NCBI GenBank assembly: GCA_964555675.1 | Contig: CAZKTU010000331.1 | Coordinates: 1-5,975, forward strand | Length of the DNA: 5,975 nt | Direction of reading: 5' to 3' | Source of the DNA: CAIWXH01 sp964555675 | Lineage (GTDB): Bacteria > Chloroflexota > Chloroflexia > Chloroflexales > Chloroflexaceae | Shown here: positions 1-5,476 of the stretch, one piece after another | Layout of the letters: each line of letters begins with the position of its first letter | How positions within the stretch are numbered: position 1 is the stretch's first letter | Notes under the pieces: model-generated | Told to the model about the DNA's origin: nothing | What the model saw: the letters and a program-made list of their open reading frames with translations, nothing else | Databases searched by the model: none | Translations under genes and position numbers: made by a program

Positions 1-1
1 C

Positions 2-31
2 TTGCCTCGCCCTGTGCCAGCGTGCTATAAT
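2..31 (+). promoter_or_regulatory. Sigma-70-type promoter for the solute-binding protein gene
   Basis: A -35-like TTGCCT (2-7) and a perfect TATAAT (26-31) are separated by 18 bp. TGC directly precedes the -10 box, giving an extended -10 element. Transcription would start near 38, leaving a leader of about 25 nt before the GTG at 63. The hexamers are seen directly; promoter activity is inferred. Confidence 0.7.
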
Positions 32-62
32 CGCGAGCGGTTCTCTGCATAAGGAGCGGGCG

Positions 63-1373
63 GTGACGGTCCCACGGCAAATCTGGCGGGCTCTGGTCAC
101 CGCGGTTGTGCTCCTGACCCTGGCCGGCTGCGCGGCCTCCAGCGCCGGCCCCACCCCCACGGCGGCCCCGGCTGCGCCCCAGCCCGGGCGTGTGGTGCTG
201 TTGATCTGGCACGCCTGGCCCAACCCCGAGGGCCGCGCCCTGGCCGGCATCGTCGAGCGCTTCAACCGAGCGACCTCGGGCGTGCAAATCGTGCTGCAGG
301 CCCGCCCGGCGGCGCGGCTGCGGGCCGAGCTTGCCGACGCCGTCGCCGATGGCGCCGGCCCCCACCTGGCCCTCGTCCCCAGCCATACCCTCGGCGCCCT
401 GGTCGAGGACGGCGCTCTGCTGCCCGCCGAGGGCCTGCTGAGCGTCGAAGAGCTGGCCCGGCTGCTGCCCGCGGCTGTGGGGGCGGGGCTGGTCGGCGGG
501 GCCGACGGCCCGGCCCTCTACGGCATCCCCGTGACCTTCGACACCCTGGCCCTCTACTATAACAAGGCCAACTTCGCCGGCGAGCCGCCGAGCGACACGG
601 CCGGGCTGCTCTCGGTGGCCCGCAGCCTGACCGACACCCGCAGCGACCCGCCGGTGTGGGGGCTGGCCTACAATCTGAGCCTCGACCGCACGATCGCCTA
701 CATGTACGCCTTCGGCGGCGTCGTCTTCGACGAGCAGGGGCAGGTTGCCCTGGGCGTCGAGGGGCGCGCGGGCGTCGAGGCCTGGCTCAGCTGGCTGATC
801 GCCCTGCGCGAGGACCCGCGCATCCTGGCCAGCGTGGACGGCGTGGCCGTCGACAACGCCCTGAACACCCAGCAGGCCCTGATGACGATCGACTGGGCCC
901 ACGCGGCGGCCGGCTACAGCGCGATCTGGCCCGAGACCATGGGCGTGGCGCCCCTGCCGCGCCTGTCAGAGCTCGACGCGCCGCCCCGGCCCTACGTGCA
1001 GACCGAGGCCCTGGTGCTGAATACGCGCCTGCTGGACGGCCCCGAGCGCGAGGCCGCCGCGGCCTTCGCCCGCTACCTGGTGGGCGAGGGCGCGCAGCGC
1101 GAGCTGCTGCGGGCCGGGCGTCAGCCCGTGCTGATGAGCCTTGACCTCGACGAGGAGGACCCGACTGTCTCGCCCGCCCTGCGCGAGGCGGCAGCGGCCT
1201 TCAGGGCCCAGGCCGCGGGCGGCCAGCCGATGCCGAACAGCCGCGCGGCCAACGAGGTCGTCTGGGGCGTGCTGACGGATATGCACGGCAGCGCCCTGCG
1301 CCGCCTGCTCACCCCGGCCCAGGCCGTCGAGGGGGCCGACGCCACCCTGCGCGCTCGCCTCGAGGGGCCGTAG
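63..1373 (+). CDS. ABC transporter family-1 extracellular solute-binding lipoprotein
   Basis: This is a 436-residue substrate-binding protein of the family-1 (SBP_bac_1, MalE-like) type. Such proteins capture a solute, often a sugar or oligosaccharide, outside the membrane and hand it to an ABC permease. Residues 1-22 form a lipoprotein signal peptide: a basic start, a hydrophobic stretch at 9-20, and the lipobox LAGC with the lipidated cysteine at 23. A Pro/Ala/Thr linker (about 24-42) follows. The mature domain opens with the beta strand VVLLIWHAW (44-52) and a helix ending in ERFN, and it contains the family block GIPVTFDTLALYYNK (154-168). The start is GTG at 63, preceded by AAGGAG at 51-56. 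The length suits the family. No permease or ATPase gene lies in the window, so the ligand cannot be inferred; the partners may lie to the left or elsewhere. The assignment to a solute-binding lipoprotein is firm, but the substrate is unknown. Confidence 0.9.
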   Translation: MTVPRQIWRALVTAVVLLTLAGCAASSAGPTPTAAPAAPQPGRVVLLIWHAWPNPEGRALAGIVERFNRATSGVQIVLQARPAARLRAELADAVADGAGPHLALVPSHTLGALVEDGALLPAEGLLSVEELARLLPAAVGAGLVGGADGPALYGIPVTFDTLALYYNKANFAGEPPSDTAGLLSVARSLTDTRSDPPVWGLAYNLSLDRTIAYMYAFGGVVFDEQGQVALGVEGRAGVEAWLSWLIALREDPRILASVDGVAVDNALNTQQALMTIDWAHAAAGYSAIWPETMGVAPLPRLSELDAPPRPYVQTEALVLNTRLLDGPEREAAAAFARYLVGEGAQRELLRAGRQPVLMSLDLDEEDPTVSPALREAAAAFRAQAAGGQPMPNSRAANEVVWGVLTDMHGSALRRLLTPAQAVEGADATLRARLEGP

Positions 1374-1407
1374 GCCCCCAATTGCCCCCGCCGCGGTAAC
1401 GGCAAAA

Positions 1408-1416
1408 TGCTATAAT
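1408..1416 (+). promoter_or_regulatory. Extended -10 promoter candidate (distal) upstream of the Roadblock gene
   Basis: TGC followed by a perfect TATAAT (1411-1416) matches the extended -10 element ahead of the solute-binding protein gene exactly. There is no good -35 at 16-18 bp; the nearest TTGCCC (1382-1387) is 23 bp away. The expected transcription start, about 1423, coincides with an ATG at 1424. Activity is inferred. Confidence 0.5.
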
Positions 1417-1427
1417 TACGACTATGC

Positions 1428-1489
1428 CTAGTCATTACACTTCGTGGCGGCCCGGTGCGCGTACACCCCATTAGCACGAAGTAAACTAG
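1428..1489 (+). repeat. Long interrupted inverted repeat in the intergenic region
   Basis: Perfect 8-bp arms ACTTCGTG (1439-1446) and CACGAAGT (1475-1482) are extended outward by matching CTAG tetramers at 1428-1431 and 1486-1489. A 7-nt against 3-nt asymmetric internal loop lies between the two stem segments. Inside the loop GGTG (1454-1457) and CACC (1464-1467) can form a smaller hairpin. The segment is markedly more AT-rich than the flanking genes. It could be an RNA stem in a transcript from the 1411 promoter or a protein-binding dyad; the sequence alone does not decide. Confidence 0.6.
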
Positions 1490-1518
1490 TTGCCCGCCGT
1501 GCCAAGATGTAGTAGAAT
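1490..1518 (+). promoter_or_regulatory. Proximal promoter for the Roadblock gene
   Basis: TTGCCC (1490-1495) and TAGAAT (1513-1518) are separated by 17 bp, the standard spacing. The start would fall near 1525, inside the palindrome GGCCGTACGGCC (1521-1532), leaving a leader of about 97 nt. Activity is inferred. Confidence 0.55.
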
Positions 1519-1519
1519 A

Positions 1520-1546
1520 GGGCCGTACGGCCGTCAATCACGGCCC
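1520..1546 (+). repeat. Palindrome at the probable transcription start of the Roadblock gene
   Basis: GGCCGTACGGCC (1521-1532) is a perfect 12-bp palindrome. GGGCCGT (1520-1526) can alternatively pair with ACGGCCC (1540-1546), so two mutually exclusive hairpins are possible. The position right after the -10 box at 1513-1518 suits an operator or a 5'-end RNA structure. Confidence 0.5.
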
Positions 1547-1621
1547 GTGCTCTCCGCTGGTAAAGGCCGGCGCGCTCTTGCCTCTGCCCCACAACTGGCT
1601 GACGGCCCAAGGAGGATATGA

Positions 1622-1990
1622 ATGGCAAGCAGAACCGAAGAGATGGTGCGGCATCTGAAGGCCCTGTCCATGAACACGCCCGACATCGAGGCATCGGCCG
1701 TCGTGAGTGTTGATGGCCTCATCATGGCTTCGGCGCTGCCCGCAGACGTCGAGGAGGACAGGGTCTCCGCGATGAGCGCCGCCATGCTCTCCCTCGGCGA
1801 GCGGATCGCCAACGAGCTGCGCCGCGGCCAGCTCGACCAGGTCTTCGTCCGTGGCGAAGACGGCTACGTCATCCTCATGGCCATCGGCGAAGAGGCGGTG
1901 CTCACCGCCCTCGCCCAGAGCCGCGCGAAGCTCGGTCTCGTCTTCCTCGACATGCGCCGGACCGCCAACGAGCTGATCAATCTCGTGTGA
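1622..1990 (+). CDS. Roadblock/LC7 domain protein
   Basis: This 122-residue protein is a single Roadblock/LC7 domain, the size usual for stand-alone bacterial members. The family includes MglB, the GTPase-activating partner of the small GTPase MglA, and related dimeric scaffold proteins. A first amphipathic helix (about 4-17) is followed by the strand block DIEASAVVSVDGLIMASALP (21-40), a long helix (about 43-68), the strand pair around QVFVRGEDGYVILMAIG (73-89), a helix (90-103), a short strand LVFLD (106-110) and a final helix ending in ANELINLV. The start is ATG at 1622, 5 nt after the strong Shine-Dalgarno AAGGAGGA (1609-1616); the ATG at 1618 is out of frame. No MglA-like GTPase gene is in the window, so the partner is unknown. 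It probably has its own transcription unit, with two candidate promoters upstream. The domain call is firm, but its cellular role is not known. Confidence 0.88.
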   Translation: MASRTEEMVRHLKALSMNTPDIEASAVVSVDGLIMASALPADVEEDRVSAMSAAMLSLGERIANELRRGQLDQVFVRGEDGYVILMAIGEEAVLTALAQSRAKLGLVFLDMRRTANELINLV

Positions 1991-2016
1991 CAGAGTTGTG
2001 GGGCGGGTTGCGCCGA

Positions 2017-2048
2017 GAGGGCCAGGGGTGTCTCCCCCGGCCCCCTTT
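2017..2048 (+). terminator. Possible intrinsic terminator after the Roadblock gene
   Basis: GGG-CC-A-GGGG (2019-2028) can pair with CCCC-C-GG-CCC (2034-2043) around the loop TGTCT. This gives nine G-C pairs with one A-C mismatch, then more C and a short TTT (2046-2048). It begins 27 bp after the stop codon. The T tract is weak and the strand asymmetry favours the plus direction. Confidence 0.4.
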
Positions 2049-2073
2049 GATTCTCGCCGCCGGGCCCGCGCCC

Positions 2074-3018
2074 CTACTCGGTGAACAGGCTCCCCAGGTT
2101 GATGCTCGCCCCGCCGCCGCTGCTCCCGCTCGAGGCGGGCATGTACTGGCCGAGCTTCTTGGCCAGGTTCATCGCCGGCATGGTCTGGAGCCAGACCCGC
2201 CCGGGGCCGCGCAGGGTGGTGAGGAAGAGGCCCTCGCCGCCGAAGAGCACATTCTTGAAGCCGCGCACCATCTCGACGTCGAAGCCGACCGTCGGCTCGA
2301 GCATGGCCACGTGGCCGGTGTCGACCTTCAGCACCTGGCCCGGCTCGAGGGTATACTCGACGATCTCGCCGTCGAGCTCGACGAAGGCCAGGCCCGGCCC
2401 GGTCAGGCGCTGCATAATGAAGCCCTCGCCGCCGAAGAAGCCCGCCCCCAGCTTGCGCCGGAAGTGAATATCGAGCTGCACGCTGCGCTCGGCGACCATG
2501 AAGGCGTCCTTCTGGCAGATCATCTGCTGGCCGGGGCCGAGGTTGAGCGGCAGGATCTTGCCGGGCAACTCGGCCGAGAAGCCGACGATCGCGGTGCTGC
2601 CCGTGGCGGTGAAGTTGACCATAAAGATCGACTCGCCCGAGAACATGCGCTTGAAGGCGCCGCCGAGACCGCCCTCCATATTGGTCTGCATGGTCACATT
2701 GGCGCTCATCCAGCTCATGCCGCCGCGCTCTGAGAAGATCGACTGGCCCGACGGGACCTCGAGCACCACGGCCTGCATGGTCGTGCCGAGGATCTTGTAG
2801 CGCAGCCCGCTCTGGCCCTGGCCCGCGCCGACGATGGTCGGGTCGGGCATGTCGATTCGCTCGCCGGGCCGATTATCATAGACATCGGCCATCGACTGGG
2901 CGGCCGCACCCTGGCTCGCTGCCACGGCGGCAGGGGCTGCGGCGCTGACCGGCGCCCCGCAGCTGGTGCAGAAGCGCACGCCAGGCGCAAGCTCGGCGTC
3001 ACAGGTCGTGCATCGCAT
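2074..3018 (-). CDS. AIM24/TIGR00266-family protein with N-terminal zinc ribbon
   Basis: The 314-residue protein has two parts. Residues 1-21 form a zinc ribbon with CxxC pairs at C3/C6 and C17/C20, followed by an Ala-rich linker (about 22-45). Residues about 70-290 match the AIM24 (TIGR00266) beta-rich family, whose bacterial role is undefined; the yeast namesake is a mitochondrial inner-membrane organising factor. The AIM24 part carries three related blocks: FSGESIFM (126-133), FGGEGFIM (195-202) and FGGEGLFL (259-266). The last two are each followed by a GPG turn (207-209 and 271-273). The protein ends in a Gly/Ser-rich tail and LGSLFTE. There is no signal peptide or transmembrane segment, so it is probably cytoplasmic. 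The start is ATG at 3018, 9 nt from AGGAGA within a purine-rich stretch (3027-3037). It lies downstream of rho on the same strand but beyond rho's terminator, so it is probably transcribed separately. No clear -35/-10 pair is visible. Confidence 0.87.
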   Translation of the reverse strand: MRCTTCDAELAPGVRFCTSCGAPVSAAAPAAVAASQGAAAQSMADVYDNRPGERIDMPDPTIVGAGQGQSGLRYKILGTTMQAVVLEVPSGQSIFSERGGMSWMSANVTMQTNMEGGLGGAFKRMFSGESIFMVNFTATGSTAIVGFSAELPGKILPLNLGPGQQMICQKDAFMVAERSVQLDIHFRRKLGAGFFGGEGFIMQRLTGPGLAFVELDGEIVEYTLEPGQVLKVDTGHVAMLEPTVGFDVEMVRGFKNVLFGGEGLFLTTLRGPGRVWLQTMPAMNLAKKLGQYMPASSGSSGGGASINLGSLFTE

Positions 3019-3040
3019 GGTAGAGGCTCTCCTTCCTGGT

Positions 3041-3057
3041 CCGTGCCTTAGGCACGG
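3041..3057 (-). repeat. Perfect 7-3-7 dyad just upstream of the AIM24 gene's ribosome-binding site
   Basis: CCGTGCC and GGCACGG flank a TTA spacer as read on the plus strand. The dyad is 22 bp from the start codon and close to the Shine-Dalgarno region at 3027-3037. It could be a repressor operator or a 5'-leader hairpin next to the ribosome-binding site. Confidence 0.5.
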
Positions 3058-3125
3058 CCGTAACCCGCCTGAATGTGATACGTTGACGCGCCGGGTCAGG
3101 TTTCACAAACGCGATCACATACGGC

Positions 3126-3162
3126 AAAAGGACGGGCCCCGAAGCGATGGCTCCGTGGCCCG
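3126..3162 (-). terminator. Intrinsic terminator of rho
   Basis: Read on the minus strand, the bases 3162-3133 fold into a 13-position stem. It has twelve pairs, one of them G-U, one A-G mismatch and a four-base CATC loop. The outer stem is CGGGCC against GGCCCG. It is followed by TCCTTTT (3132-3126). It begins 60 nt past the rho stop codon. On the plus strand there is no T tract, so the direction is clear. Confidence 0.78.
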
Positions 3163-3200
3163 ATGGAAACGCCTGGAGAAAAACCCTTACGTGTCGCTGC

Positions 3201-3217
3201 CGCAAGGGGAACTTGCG
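3201..3217 (-). repeat. Small inverted repeat immediately after the rho stop codon
   Basis: CGCAAG (3201-3206) and CTTGCG (3212-3217) form a perfect 6-bp stem with a five-base loop, starting 5 nt past the rho stop. The nearest T run on the minus strand (3183-3179) is about 17 nt away, too far for a classical terminator. It may protect the mRNA 3' end or pause polymerase. Confidence 0.4.
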
Positions 3218-3222
3218 AGCGG

Positions 3223-4470
3223 CTAACTGCCCTTGCTGAGGGTGGCCAGGAACTCGACGTTGGTCTTGGTCTTCGACATGCGGGTGAGCATGAGCTCGGT
3301 GCCCTCGTTGTCGCCGAGCATGCTGACCATGCGGCGCAGCGTCCAGACCTGGCGCAGGGCCTCGGGGGCGAGCAGCAGCTCTTCGCGGCGGGTAGAGGAG
3401 CGCTGGATGTCGAGGGCGGGGAAGATGCGCTTCTCGGCCAGCTTGCGGTCGAGGTGCAGCTCCATGTTGCCGGTGCCCTTGAACTCCTCGTAGATCACGT
3501 CGTCCATACGGCTGCCGGTGTCGACCAGGCAGGTGGCGATGATCGTGAGCGAGCCGCCGGCCTCGATGTTGCGGGCGGCGCCGAAGAAGCGCTTGGGGGG
3601 GTAGAGGGCGACCGGGTCGATGCCGCCCGAGAGGGTGCGCCCGCTGGGGGGCATATCGAGGTTGTAGGCCCGGGCCAGGCGGGTGATCGAGTCCATCAGG
3701 ATGACCACGTCCTGGCCGCCTTCGACCAGGCGCTTGGCCCGGTCGAGGGTCATCTCAGAGACCTTGGTGTGGTCCTCGACCGGCTCGTCGAAGGTCGACG
3801 CGATCACGTCGCCCTTGACCGAGCGTTTCATGTCGGTGACCTCTTCGGGGCGCTCGCCGATCAGCAGCACCATCAGGTGGCAGTCGGGGTGGTTGCTCGA
3901 GATCCCGTTGGCGATCGCCTTGAGCAGCATCGTCTTGCCGGCCTTGGGGGGCGAGACGATCAGGCCGCGCTGGCCGCGCCCGATCGGGGCGATCAGGTCG
4001 ACGAGCCGGGTGTGCAGCAGGTTGGGCTCGGTCTCGAGCTTGAGCTGCTCGTTGGGGAAGATCGGGGTGAGCTGGTCGAACGAGGGGCGCTTGCGGGCCG
4101 TCTCGGGGTCGACCCCGTTGATCAGCTCGACGCGCAGCAGCGAGTAGAAGCGCTCGCTCTCCTTCGGGGGGCGGATCTGGCCCCAGATACGGTCGCCGGT
4201 GCGCAGGCCGAAGCGGCGGATCTGCGATTGCGAGACGTAGACATCATCGGCCCCGGGGAGCATACGCTCGCCGCGCAGGAAGCCGAAGCCGTCAGAGACG
4301 ATATCGAGGATGCCGTCGCTGAAGGTGTTGCCCTGCTCCTCGGACTGGGCCTGGAGCAGCTTGAAGATGAGATCCTGCTTCTTTAACCCGCTGTAGCCGG
4401 TAATATCAAGTTTGCGGGCCATCTCGCGCAGGTCGCTGAGAGTCTTCGACTCCAATTCGGCGACGTTCAC
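3223..4470 (-). CDS. rho: Transcription termination factor Rho
   Basis: This is the hexameric RNA-dependent ATPase and helicase that binds C-rich nascent RNA, translocates along it and releases RNA polymerase. The protein is 415 residues, close to the 419 of E. coli Rho. An N-terminal Rho-N helical segment (about 4-41) precedes a cold-shock-like RNA-binding domain (about 48-120) containing DGFGFLR. The ATPase core shows a Walker A SPPKAGKT (173-180), the Q-loop region VKGDVIAST (218-226), a Walker B VVILMDS (255-261) and the R-loop region around GGIDPVALYPPKRFFG (282-297). All core motifs are intact and there is no insertion domain. The start chosen is GTG at 4470 because AAGGAGAGGA (4485-4476) sits 5 nt upstream. 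An ATG 75 bp further upstream would add a 25-residue segment that does not resemble Rho and lies beyond that Shine-Dalgarno. It has its own upstream promoter and a terminator downstream. Confidence 0.97.
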   Translation of the reverse strand: MNVAELESKTLSDLREMARKLDITGYSGLKKQDLIFKLLQAQSEEQGNTFSDGILDIVSDGFGFLRGERMLPGADDVYVSQSQIRRFGLRTGDRIWGQIRPPKESERFYSLLRVELINGVDPETARKRPSFDQLTPIFPNEQLKLETEPNLLHTRLVDLIAPIGRGQRGLIVSPPKAGKTMLLKAIANGISSNHPDCHLMVLLIGERPEEVTDMKRSVKGDVIASTFDEPVEDHTKVSEMTLDRAKRLVEGGQDVVILMDSITRLARAYNLDMPPSGRTLSGGIDPVALYPPKRFFGAARNIEAGGSLTIIATCLVDTGSRMDDVIYEEFKGTGNMELHLDRKLAEKRIFPALDIQRSSTRREELLLAPEALRQVWTLRRMVSMLGDNEGTELMLTRMSKTKTNVEFLATLSKGS

Positions 4471-4586
4471 TACAGTCCTCTCCTTGAGGTGGTCACATGC
4501 AGGCGTGGTAGAGCGTACAAGGGTCGCGGCAAGGCTGAGCGTCACCGCTCCGGCGCGGTCGACCTCGGGGGCGGCGCGGCGTTGAT

Positions 4587-4602
4587 GCGCGCCACGGCGC
4601 GC
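4587..4602 (-). repeat. GC-only dyad in the rho leader
   Basis: GCGCGC (4587-4592) and GCGCGC (4597-4602) flank CACG, so the transcript can form a very stable short hairpin. It lies about 117-132 nt upstream of the rho start codon. It has no T tract, so it is not an intrinsic terminator by itself. Confidence 0.45.
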
Positions 4603-4624
4603 GGGCAGGCCCTGGAAAAGGGCA

Positions 4625-4639
4625 GGGGTAGACTACCCC
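4625..4639 (-). repeat. Perfect 7-1-7 palindrome in the rho leader
   Basis: GGGGTAG and CTACCCC flank a single base. A one-base loop is unfavourable for a full RNA hairpin, which makes a DNA-binding operator as likely as an RNA element. It lies about 155-170 bp before the rho start codon and about 190 bp after the promoter. Confidence 0.45.
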
Positions 4640-4834
4640 GGGTACGCGGCGGAAGATCTACCGGTGAGCGCCGTGGGGCAGCCGTCACTCGCGCGATACA
4701 CCGCGATCAGGCGCTTCGCGTCACCAGAGACTGACTAAGGAATCGGTGTTTGGGGAGTGATGGCCGTCTGCCTGGCGATATGCCGGCACAACCTGAAGAG
4801 GGACTTTAGCACTTGCGGCCTGGTGTCTGGCGCT

Positions 4835-4863
4835 AGTATAGCATAAGTGTCAAGGTGCCGCAA
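4835..4863 (-). promoter_or_regulatory. Extended -10 promoter of rho
   Basis: On the minus strand TTGCGG (4863-4858) and TATACT (4840-4835) are 17 bp apart. TGC immediately precedes the -10 box, the same extended -10 form as in front of the solute-binding protein gene. A perfect TTGACA (minus strand, just downstream of the -35) also lies here, but only 7 bp from the -10 box, so it is not correctly spaced. Transcription would start near 4828. Confidence 0.65.
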
Positions 4864-4920
4864 TTGGAAGCGCTGCGTTGGGGCGCGGCGGGGAGGCCTC
4901 GGCAAAGGCAGACCGACCGC

Positions 4921-5442
4921 TCAGTATTGCAGCAAGCTATAGATCGGGTAGGGCGCCAGCTTCTCGCGGCCGCCGAGGAAGGCCAGCTCGATCACGAAGG
5001 CCAGCTCGACCACCGAGGCGCCGGCCCGCTCGATCAGCTTGGTGGCCGCGGCGATCGTGCCGCCCGTGGCCAGCAGGTCGTCGACCACCACTACGCGCGC
5101 GCCCGGGGCAAAGGCGTCGCGGTGGATCTCGAGCTTGTTGCTGCCGTACTCGAGCTCGTACTCGATCTGGTAGGTCTCGGCGGGCAGCTTGCCGGGCTTG
5201 CGCACGGGCACCAGGCCCACGCCGAGCCGCAGGGCCAGGGGCGCGCTGAAGATGAAGCCCCGCGACTCGACGCCCACCACGGCGTCGATACTGACGCCGC
5301 TGTAGCGCTCGGCCATCGCGTCGATCACCTCTTTGAAGGCCGGGCCGTTGCCGATCAGCGTGGTTATATCTTTGAACTGGATGCCCGGCAGCGGGAAGTC
5401 GGGCACGTTGCGCACCAGGCTCGCGAGATCGACGTTCGCCAT
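4921..5442 (-). CDS. apt: Adenine phosphoribosyltransferase
   Basis: It catalyses adenine plus PRPP to AMP and pyrophosphate, the purine salvage step, in the cytoplasm. The protein is 173 residues, within the usual 170-183 range. The family signatures are intact. The N-terminal FPLPGIQFKDIT block spans 16-27. VGVESRGFIF (56-65) is the substrate-side loop, and RKPGKLP (81-87) is the flexible loop. The PRPP-binding motif VVVVDDLLATGGT (117-129) is present. It ends PIYSLLQY. The start is ATG at 5442, with AGGAGGA (5452-5446) 3 nt upstream. An in-frame ATG at 5574 would overlap the neighbouring cls gene and add 44 residues with no family match. A TATAAT (5482-5477) lies just ahead, so apt probably has its own short transcript. 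Confidence 0.96.
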   Translation of the reverse strand: MANVDLASLVRNVPDFPLPGIQFKDITTLIGNGPAFKEVIDAMAERYSGVSIDAVVGVESRGFIFSAPLALRLGVGLVPVRKPGKLPAETYQIEYELEYGSNKLEIHRDAFAPGARVVVVDDLLATGGTIAAATKLIERAGASVVELAFVIELAFLGGREKLAPYPIYSLLQY

Positions 5443-5476
5443 TGGTCCTCCTGGGCAGTCTGAGGGTTGCGCCCCC

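Larger units (their letters stand above)
4471..4920 (-). other. 450-bp apt-rho intergenic region: long C-rich rho leader
   Basis: No credible gene lies here on either strand. On the minus strand it holds the rho promoter (4863-4835), then a leader of about 358 nt up to the GTG at 4470. The leader is C-rich over 4680-4561; for 4680-4621 I count 26 C against 16 G on the transcribed strand. It contains two strong dyads, at 4587-4602 and 4625-4639. E. coli rho is known to be autoregulated by Rho-dependent termination in its leader; a similar arrangement here is inference. No convincing apt terminator is seen at 4920-4864. Confidence 0.6.

Noticed and set aside
656..1144. 162-codon overlapping plus-strand frame inside the solute-binding protein gene
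   Set aside because: It is an arginine/alanine-rich out-of-frame read of a GC-rich gene with no ribosome-binding site and no known domain.
1987..2733. 248-codon plus-strand open frame opposite the AIM24 gene
   Set aside because: It has shadow-frame composition (rich in His, Ala, Gly, Glu) and overlaps a gene with clear family motifs on the other strand.
3133..3162. Riboswitch-like hairpin on the plus strand
   Set aside because: The folded segment is better explained as rho's intrinsic terminator: it lies just past the rho stop and has a T tract only on the minus strand. It does not match any riboswitch consensus that I recognise.
3163..4386. 407-codon plus-strand open frame opposite rho
   Set aside because: It is antisense to the clear rho gene, has low-complexity Gly/Ala/Leu/Asp composition typical of GC-rich shadow frames, and shows no recognisable domain.
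4471..4545. 25-residue N-terminal extension of Rho from an upstream ATG
   Set aside because: The strong Shine-Dalgarno at 4485-4476 is placed for the GTG at 4470. The extension does not resemble Rho, and the 415-residue form matches the family length.
4855..5463. 202-codon plus-strand open frame opposite apt
   Set aside because: It is antisense to apt, has a biased composition and no ribosome-binding site, and its repeats reflect the opposite strand's codons.
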